Assembly: GCF_028767185.1 (NCBI RefSeq)
Contig: NZ_JARACK010000003.1
Span: forward strand, 264,098-328,097
Length of the DNA: 64,000 nt
Source: Mangrovimonas aestuarii
GTDB lineage: Bacteria; Bacteroidota; Bacteroidia; Flavobacteriales; Flavobacteriaceae
Direction of reading: 5' to 3'
Shown here: positions 1-8,114 of the stretch, in pieces
Position numbering within the stretch: the first letter of the stretch is position 1
How the letters are laid out: each line of letters starts with the position of its first letter
Notes under the pieces: model-generated
Seen by the model: the letters and a program-made list of their open reading frames with translations, nothing else
The model's database searches: none
Told to the model about the DNA's origin: nothing
Position numbers and translations under genes: made by a program

Positions 1-580
1 TCCCTTTGTTCCACCCATGTTTTCCAAGATACTGTTCACCGCTTTCAACAGCACCATCTTCAATAGAAGTTCCCATACTATCGTTCCAGCGGTTTAAATA
101 GCCAAATAATGAGATTACACCAAGCATCTCCACAATTTCACCTTCGTTCCAATATTGGTACAAGCGTTCCTTAATCTCGGCATCGACCGCATTGGGCACG
201 TGGCTGGCTGCAAGTGAAAAATCGAGTGCTGCACGTTCGGCTTCACTAAAAGCGGGATGGGTACGGTACTCCCAAATGTTGTCCAACTGTTCCTGTTCTG
301 CACCATATCGTTCTGCTGCACGAATAGCATGCGCCTGACAATAGCGACATCCGGTAGCATTACTGCTTACCCAAGCAATCATGCGCTTTAGGGCAGAAGT
401 CACTCGTCCTTCGTTTGCCATAACGGCCTTATTCAAATTGATAAACGCCTTACTAATAGCTGGACGGTGCTGCATGGTCAACACCGAATTGGGACAAAAC
501 CCCAAAGTTTCGTTGAAAAATTCTGCTAAGGTTTTGGTTTCAACATCATGGTCAGGCGAAAGAGGATTCACTAATGGCAT
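1..580 (-). CDS. Carboxymuconolactone decarboxylase / AhpD-like peroxidase-related protein (3' end cut by window edge)
   Basis: The minus-strand frame opens at the ATG at 580-578 and runs without a stop off the left edge, giving 193 codons. It begins MPLVNPLSPDHDVETKT. Residues 78-84 are CRYCQAH, the redox CxxC plus His signature of the carboxymuconolactone decarboxylase / AhpD fold, in the expected all-helical context. Members reduce peroxides or act on lactone-like substrates; which applies here cannot be told from sequence. The gene is divergent from an OsmC gene 67 bp away, another thiol-peroxidase-type family, so a shared oxidative-stress role is a reasonable inference. No Shine-Dalgarno is visible. 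The stop codon lies outside the window. Confidence 0.85.
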   Translation of the reverse strand, partial: MPLVNPLSPDHDVETKTLAEFFNETLGFCPNSVLTMQHRPAISKAFINLNKAVMANEGRVTSALKRMIAWVSSNATGCRYCQAHAIRAAERYGAEQEQLDNIWEYRTHPAFSEAERAALDFSLAASHVPNAVDAEIKERLYQYWNEGEIVEMLGVISLFGYLNRWNDSMGTSIEDGAVESGEQYLGKHGWNKG

Positions 581-647
581 AGTTTTTATTTTTTTAATGG
601 TATTTTTATAAGATAATTAAGACAGCAAGAAACAAAAAAATATCGAT

Positions 648-1070
648 ATGGAACATTTAGTAACAACACAGTGGAAAGGCGGTATGCTTTTCGAATCGGA
701 CAACCCTAACGGCCACAGCGTAATGATTGATACCCGAGAGGAATTTGGCGGAACCAATAGCGGTCTAAGCCCTAAAGCAATGATGCTTTCATCTTTGGCG
801 GGTTGTACAGGATTGGACGTAGTTTCCGTTCTCAATAAAATGAAAGTGGAATTGGAAAACTTCAAAATAGTTGTAAAAGGAGAGCTTACCGAAGAACACC
901 CGAAATACTACCATACCGTTACGGTAGATTACCATTTTTACGGAAAGGATTTAAGTGAGGAAAAAATCAACAAAGCCGTGAACTTATCCATAGAAAAATA
1001 TTGCGGTGTAATGGTTATGTTCAGTAAGTTTGCCATGGTGAACACATACGTTCATTTTCACAACAAATAA
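648..1070 (+). CDS. OsmC family protein
   Basis: This 140-residue protein has the usual OsmC length. The two conserved cysteines are visible: C53 in SSLAGCTGLDVVSVLNKM on the central helix and C119 in IEKYCGVMVMF. OsmC/Ohr proteins are cytoplasmic thiol peroxidases that reduce organic hydroperoxides, using the two Cys as peroxidatic and resolving residues. The sequence resembles the YhfA/OsmC subgroup more than Ohr. It is divergent from the AhpD-like gene at 1-580. An imperfect palindrome follows the stop at 1078-1126. The family call is secure; the substrate is not. Confidence 0.88.
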   Translation: MEHLVTTQWKGGMLFESDNPNGHSVMIDTREEFGGTNSGLSPKAMMLSSLAGCTGLDVVSVLNKMKVELENFKIVVKGELTEEHPKYYHTVTVDYHFYGKDLSEEKINKAVNLSIEKYCGVMVMFSKFAMVNTYVHFHNK

Positions 1071-1077
1071 ACTCGTC

Positions 1078-1126
1078 TCGACTACACCCGACTTGACAAT
1101 TTAAATGTCAACCTAAGCGCCGTCGA
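1078..1126. repeat. Imperfect intergenic palindrome (dispersed-repeat-like)
   Basis: The arms begin TCGAC (1078-1082) and end GTCGA (1122-1126), with TTGACA (1093-1098) facing TGTCAA (1106-1111) across a 7-base AT spacer. The middle of the arms is diverged. The right arm contains AACCTAAGCGCCGTCGAAGG, which resembles a short palindromic intergenic repeat I associate with Flavobacteriaceae genomes (from memory, not checked). There is no T-run, so it is not a classical terminator. Confidence 0.45.
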
Positions 1127-1163
1127 AGGGTTAATTAATTCCCATAAAACATAGAAAGCCTCC

Positions 1164-2858
1164 ATGCGTTGGACCATAAAGCCAAAACCCGATTCTGAAA
1201 AAGTAAAACATCTCCAAGACACCCTTCAGGTACCCTCTGTGGTTGCATCCCTTTTAATGCAACGCGGCATAGATAACTTTGAAAGTGCACGGGATTTTTT
1301 CAGACCAAGTTTGGATCACCTCCACGATCCGTTTTTAATGAAGGATATGGATAAAGCCGTGGCTCGAATTGAACAGGCTTTAGAAAAAGGAGAACGTATC
1401 TTGGTTTATGGTGATTATGATGTTGACGGAACTACTTCGGTATCTTTAATGTCTACCTACCTTAAAACACTTTCGGATGAAGTGGCATCCTATATTCCAG
1501 ATCGTTATGCTGAAGGTTATGGTATTTCTTATCAAGGAATTGATTTCGCTTACGACAATGAGTTTACACTAATCGTTGCATTGGACTGTGGTATCAAGGC
1601 TATTGATAAAATAGCCTATGCCAAAGAAAAAGGCATTGATTTTATTATATGCGATCACCACCGTCCGGGAGATACCATTCCTGATGCGGTAGCCGTACTT
1701 GACCCAAAACGGGAAGATTGTAACTATCCTTTTGATGAACTTTGTGGTTGTGGTGTAGGATTCAAACTCATTCAGGCATTGGCTTCTCAAAGAGGGAATT
1801 CTGTGGAAACCCTTATACCTTACCTCGATTTGGTTGCTACAGCCATTGGTGCCGATATTGTTCCCATTACGGGGGAAAACAGAATATTGGCCTATCATGG
1901 GTTAAAAGTAATTAACAGTAATCCCCGTCCGGGAATACGAGCCATTATAGAGCAAACCAAAAAGGACAAACTCACCATTACCGATGTGGTGTTTATTATT
2001 GCTCCTCGTATCAATGCTGCCGGTCGTATGGAACATGCCAATCGCGCTGTAACCCTGCTCACCGAAACCGATTATAATTTGGCCGCGAGCTATGCGGTGG
2101 ATATAGATTCGTTTAATTCAGACCGCCGTGAAGCCGACCAACAAATTACTGTTGAAGCTTTAGAACAAATTGAAGAGCTCAACGAACAGGAGCGCTATAC
2201 TACTGTGGTTTATAACGAAAACTGGCATAAAGGCGTTATAGGAATTGTGGCCTCGCGCCTTACCGAAACCTACTACCGCCCTACTCTAGTATTTACCAAG
2301 AGTGGTGATAAATTAGCTGCTTCGGCACGATCGGTAAAGGGGTTCGATGTTTATAATGCTTTGGAAGCCTGTAGCGAACACATCGAACAGTTTGGAGGTC
2401 ATAAATATGCGGCTGGCCTTACCCTACTTCCAGAAAATTACGATGCCTTTAAACAGGCATTTGAGGAGGTTGTAAAAAATACCATTGACGAGCAGTTGCT
2501 TACCCCAGAAATAACTGTTGATACCGAAATAAATATTGAAGATATCACGCCTAAATTCTATCGTATTTTAAAGCAGTTTGCACCATTTGGCCCCGGGAAT
2601 ATGTCTCCTGTTTTTATGACGGACGATTTGATTGATACCGGTTATGGCAAATGTGTGGGCGAAGACGATAAACACCTTCGTATTACGGTTACCCAACCCC
2701 CAGAATACAATAACCCGTTGGTATGCATTGGTTTTGGATTGGGTGAAAAAGTAAATCTAATAGAAAACAAAGCCCCTTTTAAAGCTGTGTATTCGATTGA
2801 CGAAAACCATTGGAACGGGAGTGTGAGCTTGCAACTCAAGCTTAAGGATATTAAATAA
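1164..2858 (+). CDS. recJ: Single-stranded-DNA-specific exonuclease RecJ
   Basis: The 564-residue length is standard for RecJ. The DHH-family phosphoesterase motifs are in order: YGDYDVDGTTSV near residues 82-93 (motif I metal ligands), VALDCGI near 138-144, and CDHHRPGD at 163-170 (the DHH motif). The DHHA1 motif GGHKYAAGLTL lies near residue 412, and an OB-like C-terminal region follows. RecJ degrades 5' ended single-stranded DNA in recombination (RecFOR) and mismatch or base-excision repair, and needs Mn or Mg. It stands alone between OsmC and an OmpA-family gene; the 14-base gap to the downstream stop-to-start region may allow co-transcription. Confidence 0.97.
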   Translation: MRWTIKPKPDSEKVKHLQDTLQVPSVVASLLMQRGIDNFESARDFFRPSLDHLHDPFLMKDMDKAVARIEQALEKGERILVYGDYDVDGTTSVSLMSTYLKTLSDEVASYIPDRYAEGYGISYQGIDFAYDNEFTLIVALDCGIKAIDKIAYAKEKGIDFIICDHHRPGDTIPDAVAVLDPKREDCNYPFDELCGCGVGFKLIQALASQRGNSVETLIPYLDLVATAIGADIVPITGENRILAYHGLKVINSNPRPGIRAIIEQTKKDKLTITDVVFIIAPRINAAGRMEHANRAVTLLTETDYNLAASYAVDIDSFNSDRREADQQITVEALEQIEELNEQERYTTVVYNENWHKGVIGIVASRLTETYYRPTLVFTKSGDKLAASARSVKGFDVYNALEACSEHIEQFGGHKYAAGLTLLPENYDAFKQAFEEVVKNTIDEQLLTPEITVDTEINIEDITPKFYRILKQFAPFGPGNMSPVFMTDDLIDTGYGKCVGEDDKHLRITVTQPPEYNNPLVCIGFGLGEKVNLIENKAPFKAVYSIDENHWNGSVSLQLKLKDIK

Positions 2859-2887
2859 TATTCTTACAAGTCGTGCGTTATCAAAGC

Positions 2888-3991
2888 ATGAACAAAATCA
2901 CAACCGTTTCGTTTTTATTTTATTGTCAACTGTTCTTCTCTCAAAATTTGGTTCTTAACCCCAGTTTTGAGGACCATAAATTCTGCCCTGAACTGATAGG
3001 CAGTTTTCAGCATGGCGTTAAAAATTGGACTACACCGCAATCAGGTTCTTCAGATTATTTTAACACCTGTAGCAAAGAAATTGGAAGTGATAATTTTAAC
3101 GGAGAACAATCTCCAAGATCAGGAAACGGTTATGCCGGATTTTATGCTTACTCTCCAAATAACTACAGAGAATACATTCAAGGAACATTATCCGATACAT
3201 TAGAAAATGGTACTCACTATGAAATTACCTTTTATGTTAGTTTAGCTGAACTCTCCAATACTGCCATAAAAAATTTCGGTATTTATTTCACAGAGAATAA
3301 ACCTCAATATATAACCTCTGAAAGGCCCATAAACGCTTCAAGGATTTCTGAGAAAGTCCATAATGTTTCCTTTATACCTTTTTTCAGCGAGCATTATTTT
3401 AATGACAAATCTAATTGGATAAAAGTAAGCTGCACCTATGTTGCGAAGGGATTTGAAACACATTTTATAATTGGAAACTTTGAAAGTAACTATAGCACAT
3501 CAATCCAAAAGCTTGAAAAAAACGGCTATAAACAAGCAGCCTATTATTATATAGACGACGTTTCAATAACCCCGAAAAATATTAATGAAACAAAAGAAAC
3601 GTCGATAAAAAAACCTGTTTCAAATTTTCAAGAAGGTGAATTATATACTCTTAAAAATGTACAGTTTGAGTTTGACAAAGCCCAAATAATGAAAGGCACA
3701 GAAATAGAACTTAACAATTTGTATAACCACCTTAGCGCAAATAAAAACCTTCAATTGGAAATATTTGGCCATACAGACAACAAAGGTTCCGATGCCTACA
3801 ATCAAGAACTATCAACAAATCGAGCCAAAGCTATTGCCGATTACTTGATCGAAAAAGGAATAGAACCAAGCAAAATAAAGTATATTGGTTATGGTAGTTC
3901 AAAGCCAATAGCCAATAATAAAACGGAAGAAGGAAGAACAAAAAATAGACGGGTAGAATTTAAAATAAACAATTATAAATCAAGCAACTAA
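2888..3991 (+). CDS. OmpA-family outer-membrane protein with N-terminal carbohydrate-binding-like domain
   Basis: I place the start at ATG 2888, which gives MNKITTVSFLFYCQLFFSQN, a plausible signal peptide; a GTG 15 bases upstream is in frame but adds nothing. The protein has 367 residues. The N-terminal part (about 20-225) starts NLVLNPSFED and looks like the beta-sandwich domain often joined to OmpA domains in Bacteroidota. The C-terminal OmpA peptidoglycan-binding domain (about 250-365) contains QFEFDKAQI, FGHTDNKGSDAYNQELSTNR and a final GRTKNRRVEFKI. The HTD and NR residues that contact diaminopimelate are present. It is probably an envelope anchor protein; its ligand is unknown. Confidence 0.85.
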   Translation: MNKITTVSFLFYCQLFFSQNLVLNPSFEDHKFCPELIGSFQHGVKNWTTPQSGSSDYFNTCSKEIGSDNFNGEQSPRSGNGYAGFYAYSPNNYREYIQGTLSDTLENGTHYEITFYVSLAELSNTAIKNFGIYFTENKPQYITSERPINASRISEKVHNVSFIPFFSEHYFNDKSNWIKVSCTYVAKGFETHFIIGNFESNYSTSIQKLEKNGYKQAAYYYIDDVSITPKNINETKETSIKKPVSNFQEGELYTLKNVQFEFDKAQIMKGTEIELNNLYNHLSANKNLQLEIFGHTDNKGSDAYNQELSTNRAKAIADYLIEKGIEPSKIKYIGYGSSKPIANNKTEEGRTKNRRVEFKINNYKSSN

Positions 3992-4072
3992 AAACAACAC
4001 TGCAACAATTAACCCTATTTATTTAGATTCATTTTAAATAAGTTTTATATTTGGATTTCAAAACCGACAGCT

Positions 4073-4426
4073 ATGCAAAATGAAATCCATAAAATCTATC
4101 ACAATAACTTTGGAATAGCCTTTAAGTGGAAATACGAAAAAACCTCAACTGAGAGGGTGCAGATTGTGTTTCGGGACATGGGCTTTTATCTTACCCCAAA
4201 AGAGATTAAACAATTCCATCTTAACATATTCTAAGCTAAGGAAACCCAACCTTGCCAAGGTTGTAAACAGGATATTAATTCTAGGTTTATCCTGTTAAAA
4301 ACTCTCAGCAAAAAAGTAGATTTAGCTCTTAATAAAAAAGAACTCAATCAAGTTGAAGATCTGATAAGAGGAACACTGTTCAACCTTGGATTAGATAATG
4401 TTTTAAATAACCTTAGCATTAACTAA
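4073..4426 (+). pseudogene. Small uncharacterised gene interrupted by one in-frame stop codon
   Basis: From ATG 4073 a frame of 53 codons (MQNEIHKIYHNNFGIAFKWK at the start, LTPKEIKQFHLNIF at the end) meets TAA at 4232-4234. The same frame then continues with protein-like composition for 63 codons (AKETQPCQGCKQDIN, LLKTLSKKVDLALNKKELN, LIRGTLFNLGLDNVL) to TAA at 4424-4426. A single substitution such as CAA or AAA to TAA would explain it, so I read it as a recent nonsense allele of a gene of about 116 residues. Its layout (short beta-rich start, KE-type helix, Cys pair, second helix) recalls small flavobacterial DUF proteins such as DUF6686, but I cannot assign it. The alternative is a sequencing error. 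Confidence 0.6.
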
Positions 4427-4437
4427 TTTTAAGAGTA

Positions 4438-4472
4438 TTGCTTTTATAGGCTTACTGCTTATCGTACTTTTG
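4438..4472 (+). promoter_or_regulatory. Bacteroidota-type promoter for the MFS exporter gene
   Basis: TACTTTTG at 4465-4472 matches the -7 consensus TAnnTTTG. A TTG at 4438-4440 lies 24 bases upstream, close to the expected -33 spacing. The start codon is 23 bases downstream. Confidence 0.5.
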
Positions 4473-4495
4473 TTCTCTGAATTCATTACAGTTGT

Positions 4496-5767
4496 ATGAA
4501 ACAAAACGATCCCTACGCCGCCCTCCGGTTTAAAGAATTCAACATTTTTCTTTTGGTGCGCTTTGCACTTGTATTTGCCTGGAGCATGCAATTTATCGTA
4601 ATCGAATGGCAGGTATATAGCATTACTAAAGATCCGCTTTCCCTAGGTGTTATAGGATTGATGGAAGTTATTCCAGCTGTGTCTATGGCTTTGTTTGCAG
4701 GTCACTTTGTCGATCAAAATGAAAAGCGCAACCTATTGATTAAATGTATTATTGCATTTTCGGTTATTAGCCTCGGCTTGTTTTTATTAACCTGGCCAAG
4801 AATTATTGCCGGCTGGTCTGAAAACGTAATTCTTTACAGCATTTACTTCTTGGTGTTTTTGGGAGGGTTTGTCCGATCATTTATTGGACCTACCGTATTC
4901 TCGTTAGTTGCTTTAATAGTTCCTAAAAAGATATACCCCAACGCGGCAACCTGGAGCAGTTCTACCTGGCAGATGGCGGCTGTTTTAGGTCCTGCCCTAG
5001 CTGGATTCTCTATTCATTGGATAGGCGTTCACTGGTCTATGTGCCTTATTTTTGGGTTTACATTAATTGCCTTGGTCAATCTGTTACGAATTCCTAAAAA
5101 GCCAATTTTAAACCCTAAAATTGGTGAACCGGTAATGAAAAGCTTAAAAGAAGGGTTAAAGTTCGTATTCAATACCAAAGCGGTTTTTGGAGCCCTTACT
5201 TTAGATATGATTGCCGTATTATTTGGAGGTGCTGTAGCGCTATTACCAGTATTTGCGCAAGATATTTTAAAGGTTGGTTCTCAAGGTTTTGGAATTCTTC
5301 GTGCCGCACCGGCAGTAGGAGCCTTTATTACGATGTTGATTACGGCTTATATTCCAGTAAGTAAGGATGCTGGTAAAAAACTGTTAGCAGCGGTTTTCGG
5401 GTTCGGTATATGTATTATCGTCTTCGGTTTATCTAAAATATTCTGGGTATCGCTTTTAGCTCTGTTCTTTAGCGGGGTGACTGATGGGGTTTCGATGGTA
5501 ATCCGTCAAACTATTTTACAACTGAAAACTCCAGACCATATGCGCGGTCGCGTAGCATCGGTAAACTCTATGTTTGTTGGATCATCTAACGAATTGGGGG
5601 CATTTGAGAGCGGACTTACCGCAAAACTAATGGGTACGGTTACCGCAGTGGTTTTTGGTGGAAGCATGACACTAATAACTGTTCTAACAACCGCTTGGGC
5701 CTCACCTACCTTTCGTCAATTGGATTTAAGTAAGGATCTTGAACGCCATGAAAATGAAGAAGAATAG
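4496..5767 (+). CDS. MFS transporter (EntS/MFS_3-type exporter)
   Basis: This 423-residue protein is very hydrophobic, with about 12 membrane segments in two halves joined by a charged loop (about 200-220). The cytoplasmic loop after the second helix reads GHFVDQNEKRNLL, the loop 2-3 signature position of the major facilitator superfamily. A second loop reads HMRGRVASVNSM, typical of the MFS_3 / EntS branch. Relatives export siderophores or drugs by proton antiport; the substrate here is unknown. It has its own TAnnTTTG promoter just downstream of the broken gene at 4073-4426. It converges on lpxH with no clear terminator in the 240-base gap. Confidence 0.88.
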   Translation: MKQNDPYAALRFKEFNIFLLVRFALVFAWSMQFIVIEWQVYSITKDPLSLGVIGLMEVIPAVSMALFAGHFVDQNEKRNLLIKCIIAFSVISLGLFLLTWPRIIAGWSENVILYSIYFLVFLGGFVRSFIGPTVFSLVALIVPKKIYPNAATWSSSTWQMAAVLGPALAGFSIHWIGVHWSMCLIFGFTLIALVNLLRIPKKPILNPKIGEPVMKSLKEGLKFVFNTKAVFGALTLDMIAVLFGGAVALLPVFAQDILKVGSQGFGILRAAPAVGAFITMLITAYIPVSKDAGKKLLAAVFGFGICIIVFGLSKIFWVSLLALFFSGVTDGVSMVIRQTILQLKTPDHMRGRVASVNSMFVGSSNELGAFESGLTAKLMGTVTAVVFGGSMTLITVLTTAWASPTFRQLDLSKDLERHENEEE

Positions 5768-5884
5768 TTAGATTGAAAATCGAAGTTTTTGATTGTTGAC
5801 TTTTTGAATAGCTAACAAGGAATAGTAAATACAGAAATCTAAAGCAAATCGACCGAATCAATCTTTATAAAAAAAAGTGAGTCT

Positions 5885-5920
5885 ACTTCAGCTTGTCAGG
5901 CATGCATTGAAGTGCGACAA
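5885..5920. repeat. Possible decayed intergenic palindrome
   Basis: Between the convergent MFS and LpxH genes, ACTTCA (5885-5890) can pair with TGAAGT (5908-5913) and TTGTC (5893-5897) with GACAA (5916-5920). The segment GCATTGAAGTGCGACAA vaguely resembles the other intergenic palindromes at 1078 and 23768. The remaining bases of this 240-base gap show no gene. Confidence 0.2.
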
Positions 5921-6007
5921 AAAATATCGAATTAACTAATCGGTGATAAAATCATAGATCCAAAAATACCTAAATAATCTAAGCCTACCGTCTAAAGCAT
6001 ATAGCAT

Positions 6008-6763
6008 TTATGAATAAGTCTCCAATGTCATCGTCTCACCATCAAATACAGCATAGGTATAATAATTAATCCAGTCACCCAGATTAATATATTTTGATTG
6101 GTTTTTTAAATCGATTTCCATTGGCAAATGCCTGTGTCCAAACACGAAATAGTTGGTGTGTTTTTGTTCTAGTTTACGCTTACAGTACTGAACCAGCCAT
6201 TCATTATCCTCTCCAAGAAAAGTAACGTCTTCATCTCCTGAAATTAGTTTGTTTTTCACAGAAAGATATTGTGCCAAACGCACACCAATATCGGGGTGCA
6301 ACCATCTAAACAACCATTTTGAAAACGGGTTTATGAAAACCTTTTTCATTCGTTTATAGCCCTTATCGCCAGGCCCTAAACCATCACCATGACCAATCAG
6401 AAAAGTTTTGTCGTTAATGATAAACTCATGGGGTTTGTGATATACAGGAATATTCAATTCTTTTTCAAAGTAATCGTCCATCCACAGGTCGTGGTTTCCA
6501 ACGAAAAAATAAACAGGAATTCCCGAATCGCTTATTTCAGCCAACTTTCCTAGTGTTCTGGTAAACCCTTTTGGCACTACTGTTTTATATTCAAACCAAA
6601 AATCAAACAAATCACCCAACAGGAATATAGCTTCGGCATCTTGCTTAATCATGTCTAACCAAGCCACAAACTGTTTTTCACGTTTTAATGAAGCCTCTTG
6701 AGTGGGAGCACCTAAGTGATTATCTGATGCGAAATATACTTTTTTACCTTTAGGGATATGCAT
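6008..6763 (-). CDS. lpxH: UDP-2,3-diacylglucosamine diphosphatase (LpxH-like calcineurin phosphoesterase)
   Basis: The 251-residue protein carries all metallophosphoesterase motifs: ASDNHLG (D14, H16), GDLFDFWFEY (D51), VGNHDLW (N90, H91), GHGDG (H125) and FGHRHLP (H210, H212). The FDFWFEY extension after GD and the GDGLGPGDKGYK segment are characteristic of the LpxH branch, which cleaves UDP-diacylglucosamine to lipid X in lipid A synthesis at the inner membrane. It is followed 45 bases away by queD on the same strand, so the two may be co-transcribed (queD first). An equally conserved flavobacterial UDP-diacylglucosamine phosphatase homologue of undetermined specificity is the only real alternative. 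Confidence 0.85.
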   Translation of the reverse strand: MHIPKGKKVYFASDNHLGAPTQEASLKREKQFVAWLDMIKQDAEAIFLLGDLFDFWFEYKTVVPKGFTRTLGKLAEISDSGIPVYFFVGNHDLWMDDYFEKELNIPVYHKPHEFIINDKTFLIGHGDGLGPGDKGYKRMKKVFINPFSKWLFRWLHPDIGVRLAQYLSVKNKLISGDEDVTFLGEDNEWLVQYCKRKLEQKHTNYFVFGHRHLPMEIDLKNQSKYINLGDWINYYTYAVFDGETMTLETYS

Positions 6764-6804
6764 GGTGTAAATATAGCTAATGATAAGAGATGTTCACTAG
6801 GTCA

Positions 6805-7257
6805 TTATTGATTATCGCTAGCATACCACTCAGCATAAGAGGTGTCTGTTTCCTGAAGCTTAAGTGAATGTAATATTATGTTGTAAGGCAGGCGTGCTTG
6901 GATTTTCTTAGCAAAATCGATTACCATCATTTCGCTGGTAGGCTGATAATCTACCAACATAACACTGTGTCCCCGATCCTGAAGTTCTTTTGCTAATTCA
7001 ATATGAGGTGTGTTTTTATTGAAAACGGTTGCATGATCGAACACATCTACTATCTCTTCCTTTACAATCTTTTTTAAATCACCAAAATCAATCACCATCC
7101 CAAATTTAACATGGGCCATATCGTCAATGGGTGTACCAATAACCGTAACCGATAGCTTATAGCTATGACCGTGTACGTTTTTACACTTTCCATCATAACC
7201 ATAAAGTGCATGACCCGTTTCGAAAGAGAACTGTTTTGTAATCCTAATGTGCTGCAT
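6805..7257 (-). CDS. queD: 6-carboxy-5,6,7,8-tetrahydropterin synthase QueD
   Basis: I use ATG 7257, giving 150 residues beginning MQHIRITKQFSFETGHALYG. A TTG six codons upstream is part of the promoter element and is not needed. Zinc ligands H16, H29 and H31 and the catalytic Cys C25 are visible in GHALYGYDGKCKNVHGHSY. FDHATVFN and a C-terminal LQETDTSYAEWY are also family features. QueD converts dihydroneopterin triphosphate to 6-carboxytetrahydropterin, the second step of queuosine/7-deazaguanine synthesis. The related eukaryotic-type PTPS is less likely given the CKNVHGH layout. It is transcribed ahead of the lpxH-like gene. Confidence 0.92.
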   Translation of the reverse strand: MQHIRITKQFSFETGHALYGYDGKCKNVHGHSYKLSVTVIGTPIDDMAHVKFGMVIDFGDLKKIVKEEIVDVFDHATVFNKNTPHIELAKELQDRGHSVMLVDYQPTSEMMVIDFAKKIQARLPYNIILHSLKLQETDTSYAEWYASDNQ

Positions 7258-7272
7258 TAAAAAAAGTTTCTG

Positions 7273-7280
7273 CAAAGGTA
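7273..7280 (-). promoter_or_regulatory. TAnnTTTG -7 element for queD
   Basis: On the minus strand the sequence reads TACCTTTG, 15 bases before the chosen queD ATG. A TTG lies 15 bases upstream of it, shorter than the usual spacing. Confidence 0.4.
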
Positions 7281-7412
7281 TTGATTTTGTAAAAGCAATT
7301 GGATTTTAAATTACATTTACGGGCTTTTTTAAATCAGCATACAAAGCTGAAAATGAAAGGCCTGAACGTTTTACGATCTGTCACTTAATTATAGGTTTTG
7401 ATTTGAAAGGCT

Positions 7413-8054
7413 ATGGATGCAATTTTTGAGCATTTGGAGTTTACCGAAAATCCGCTCTACGAGGGAATTATTTCGGATTTATCCGATAAACAATATAGTA
7501 TTGTTGAGGATTTTTTTACTGCTGAAGAGGTGGTTTTGTTGCGAAATTCGCTACTCAATAAATTTGAGGAGGACGCCTTTAAAAAAGCGGCTATTGGAAA
7601 CCATTTCAATGAGAACATTATGCGTTCTATTCGTGGTGACTTTATTCTATGGATTAATGAGGTTGAGGCAAATCCTGCCGAACAATTGTTTTTTGAGAAG
7701 ATCAATAGCATGAAAGATTATCTTAACAAAACCTGTTTTATGGGAATTCTTCACAAGGAGTTTCATTATGCTCTTTACCCTGAAGGAACGTTTTATAAAC
7801 GTCATTTGGATACGTTTCAAAACGATGACAGGCGAAAACTATCTTTTGTGTGTTACCTAAACGAAGAAGACTGGAAACCTGAATACGGCGGTGAACTAGT
7901 AATTTATACAACCGAAAACGAAATGGAACATGAAAAGGTTATTTATCCTTTTCCTGGTCGTGTGGTAATTTTTGAAAGTCAGATTTTAGAGCATGAAGTA
8001 AAACCAGTTTCTGTTGAACGCATGAGCATTACGGGATGGTTGAAAACGAGATAA
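7413..8054 (+). CDS. 2OG-Fe(II) oxygenase
   Basis: This 213-residue protein has the facial triad of Fe(II)/2-oxoglutarate dioxygenases: H131 and D133 in YKRHLDTF, H194 in ILEHEVKP, and the 2-oxoglutarate-binding R203 in VERMSITGWL. LSFVCYLNEEDW and GGELVIY are typical of the prolyl-4-hydroxylase-like (P4Hc) branch, some members of which modify translation factors or ribosomal proteins. The substrate here cannot be inferred. It is a single-gene unit ending at a bidirectional terminator shared with the convergent antiporter gene. Confidence 0.85.
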   Translation: MDAIFEHLEFTENPLYEGIISDLSDKQYSIVEDFFTAEEVVLLRNSLLNKFEEDAFKKAAIGNHFNENIMRSIRGDFILWINEVEANPAEQLFFEKINSMKDYLNKTCFMGILHKEFHYALYPEGTFYKRHLDTFQNDDRRKLSFVCYLNEEDWKPEYGGELVIYTTENEMEHEKVIYPFPGRVVIFESQILEHEVKPVSVERMSITGWLKTR

Positions 8055-8057
8055 AAA

Positions 8058-8085
8058 AAACCGAAGTTTTTAGCTTCGGTTTTAT
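8058..8085. terminator. Bidirectional Rho-independent terminator
   Basis: AAACCGAAG (8058-8066) pairs perfectly with CTTCGGTTT (8074-8082), flanked by A- and T-runs on either side. It separates the oxygenase gene from the convergent antiporter gene. Confidence 0.88.
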
Positions 8086-8114
8086 TATCATTTTAATATG
8101 GTTCAACTTTAAGC

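Noticed and set aside
195..200. CACGTG core near 195, and similar cores near 25634, 26955 and 36512
   Set aside because: Flanking bases do not match the parS arms (for example GGGCACGTGGCT), and they lie inside coding sequence.
4232..4234. Programmed stop read-through or selenocysteine at the TAA
   Set aside because: Selenocysteine uses UGA, there is no stimulatory structure seen, and a point mutation explains the pattern more simply.
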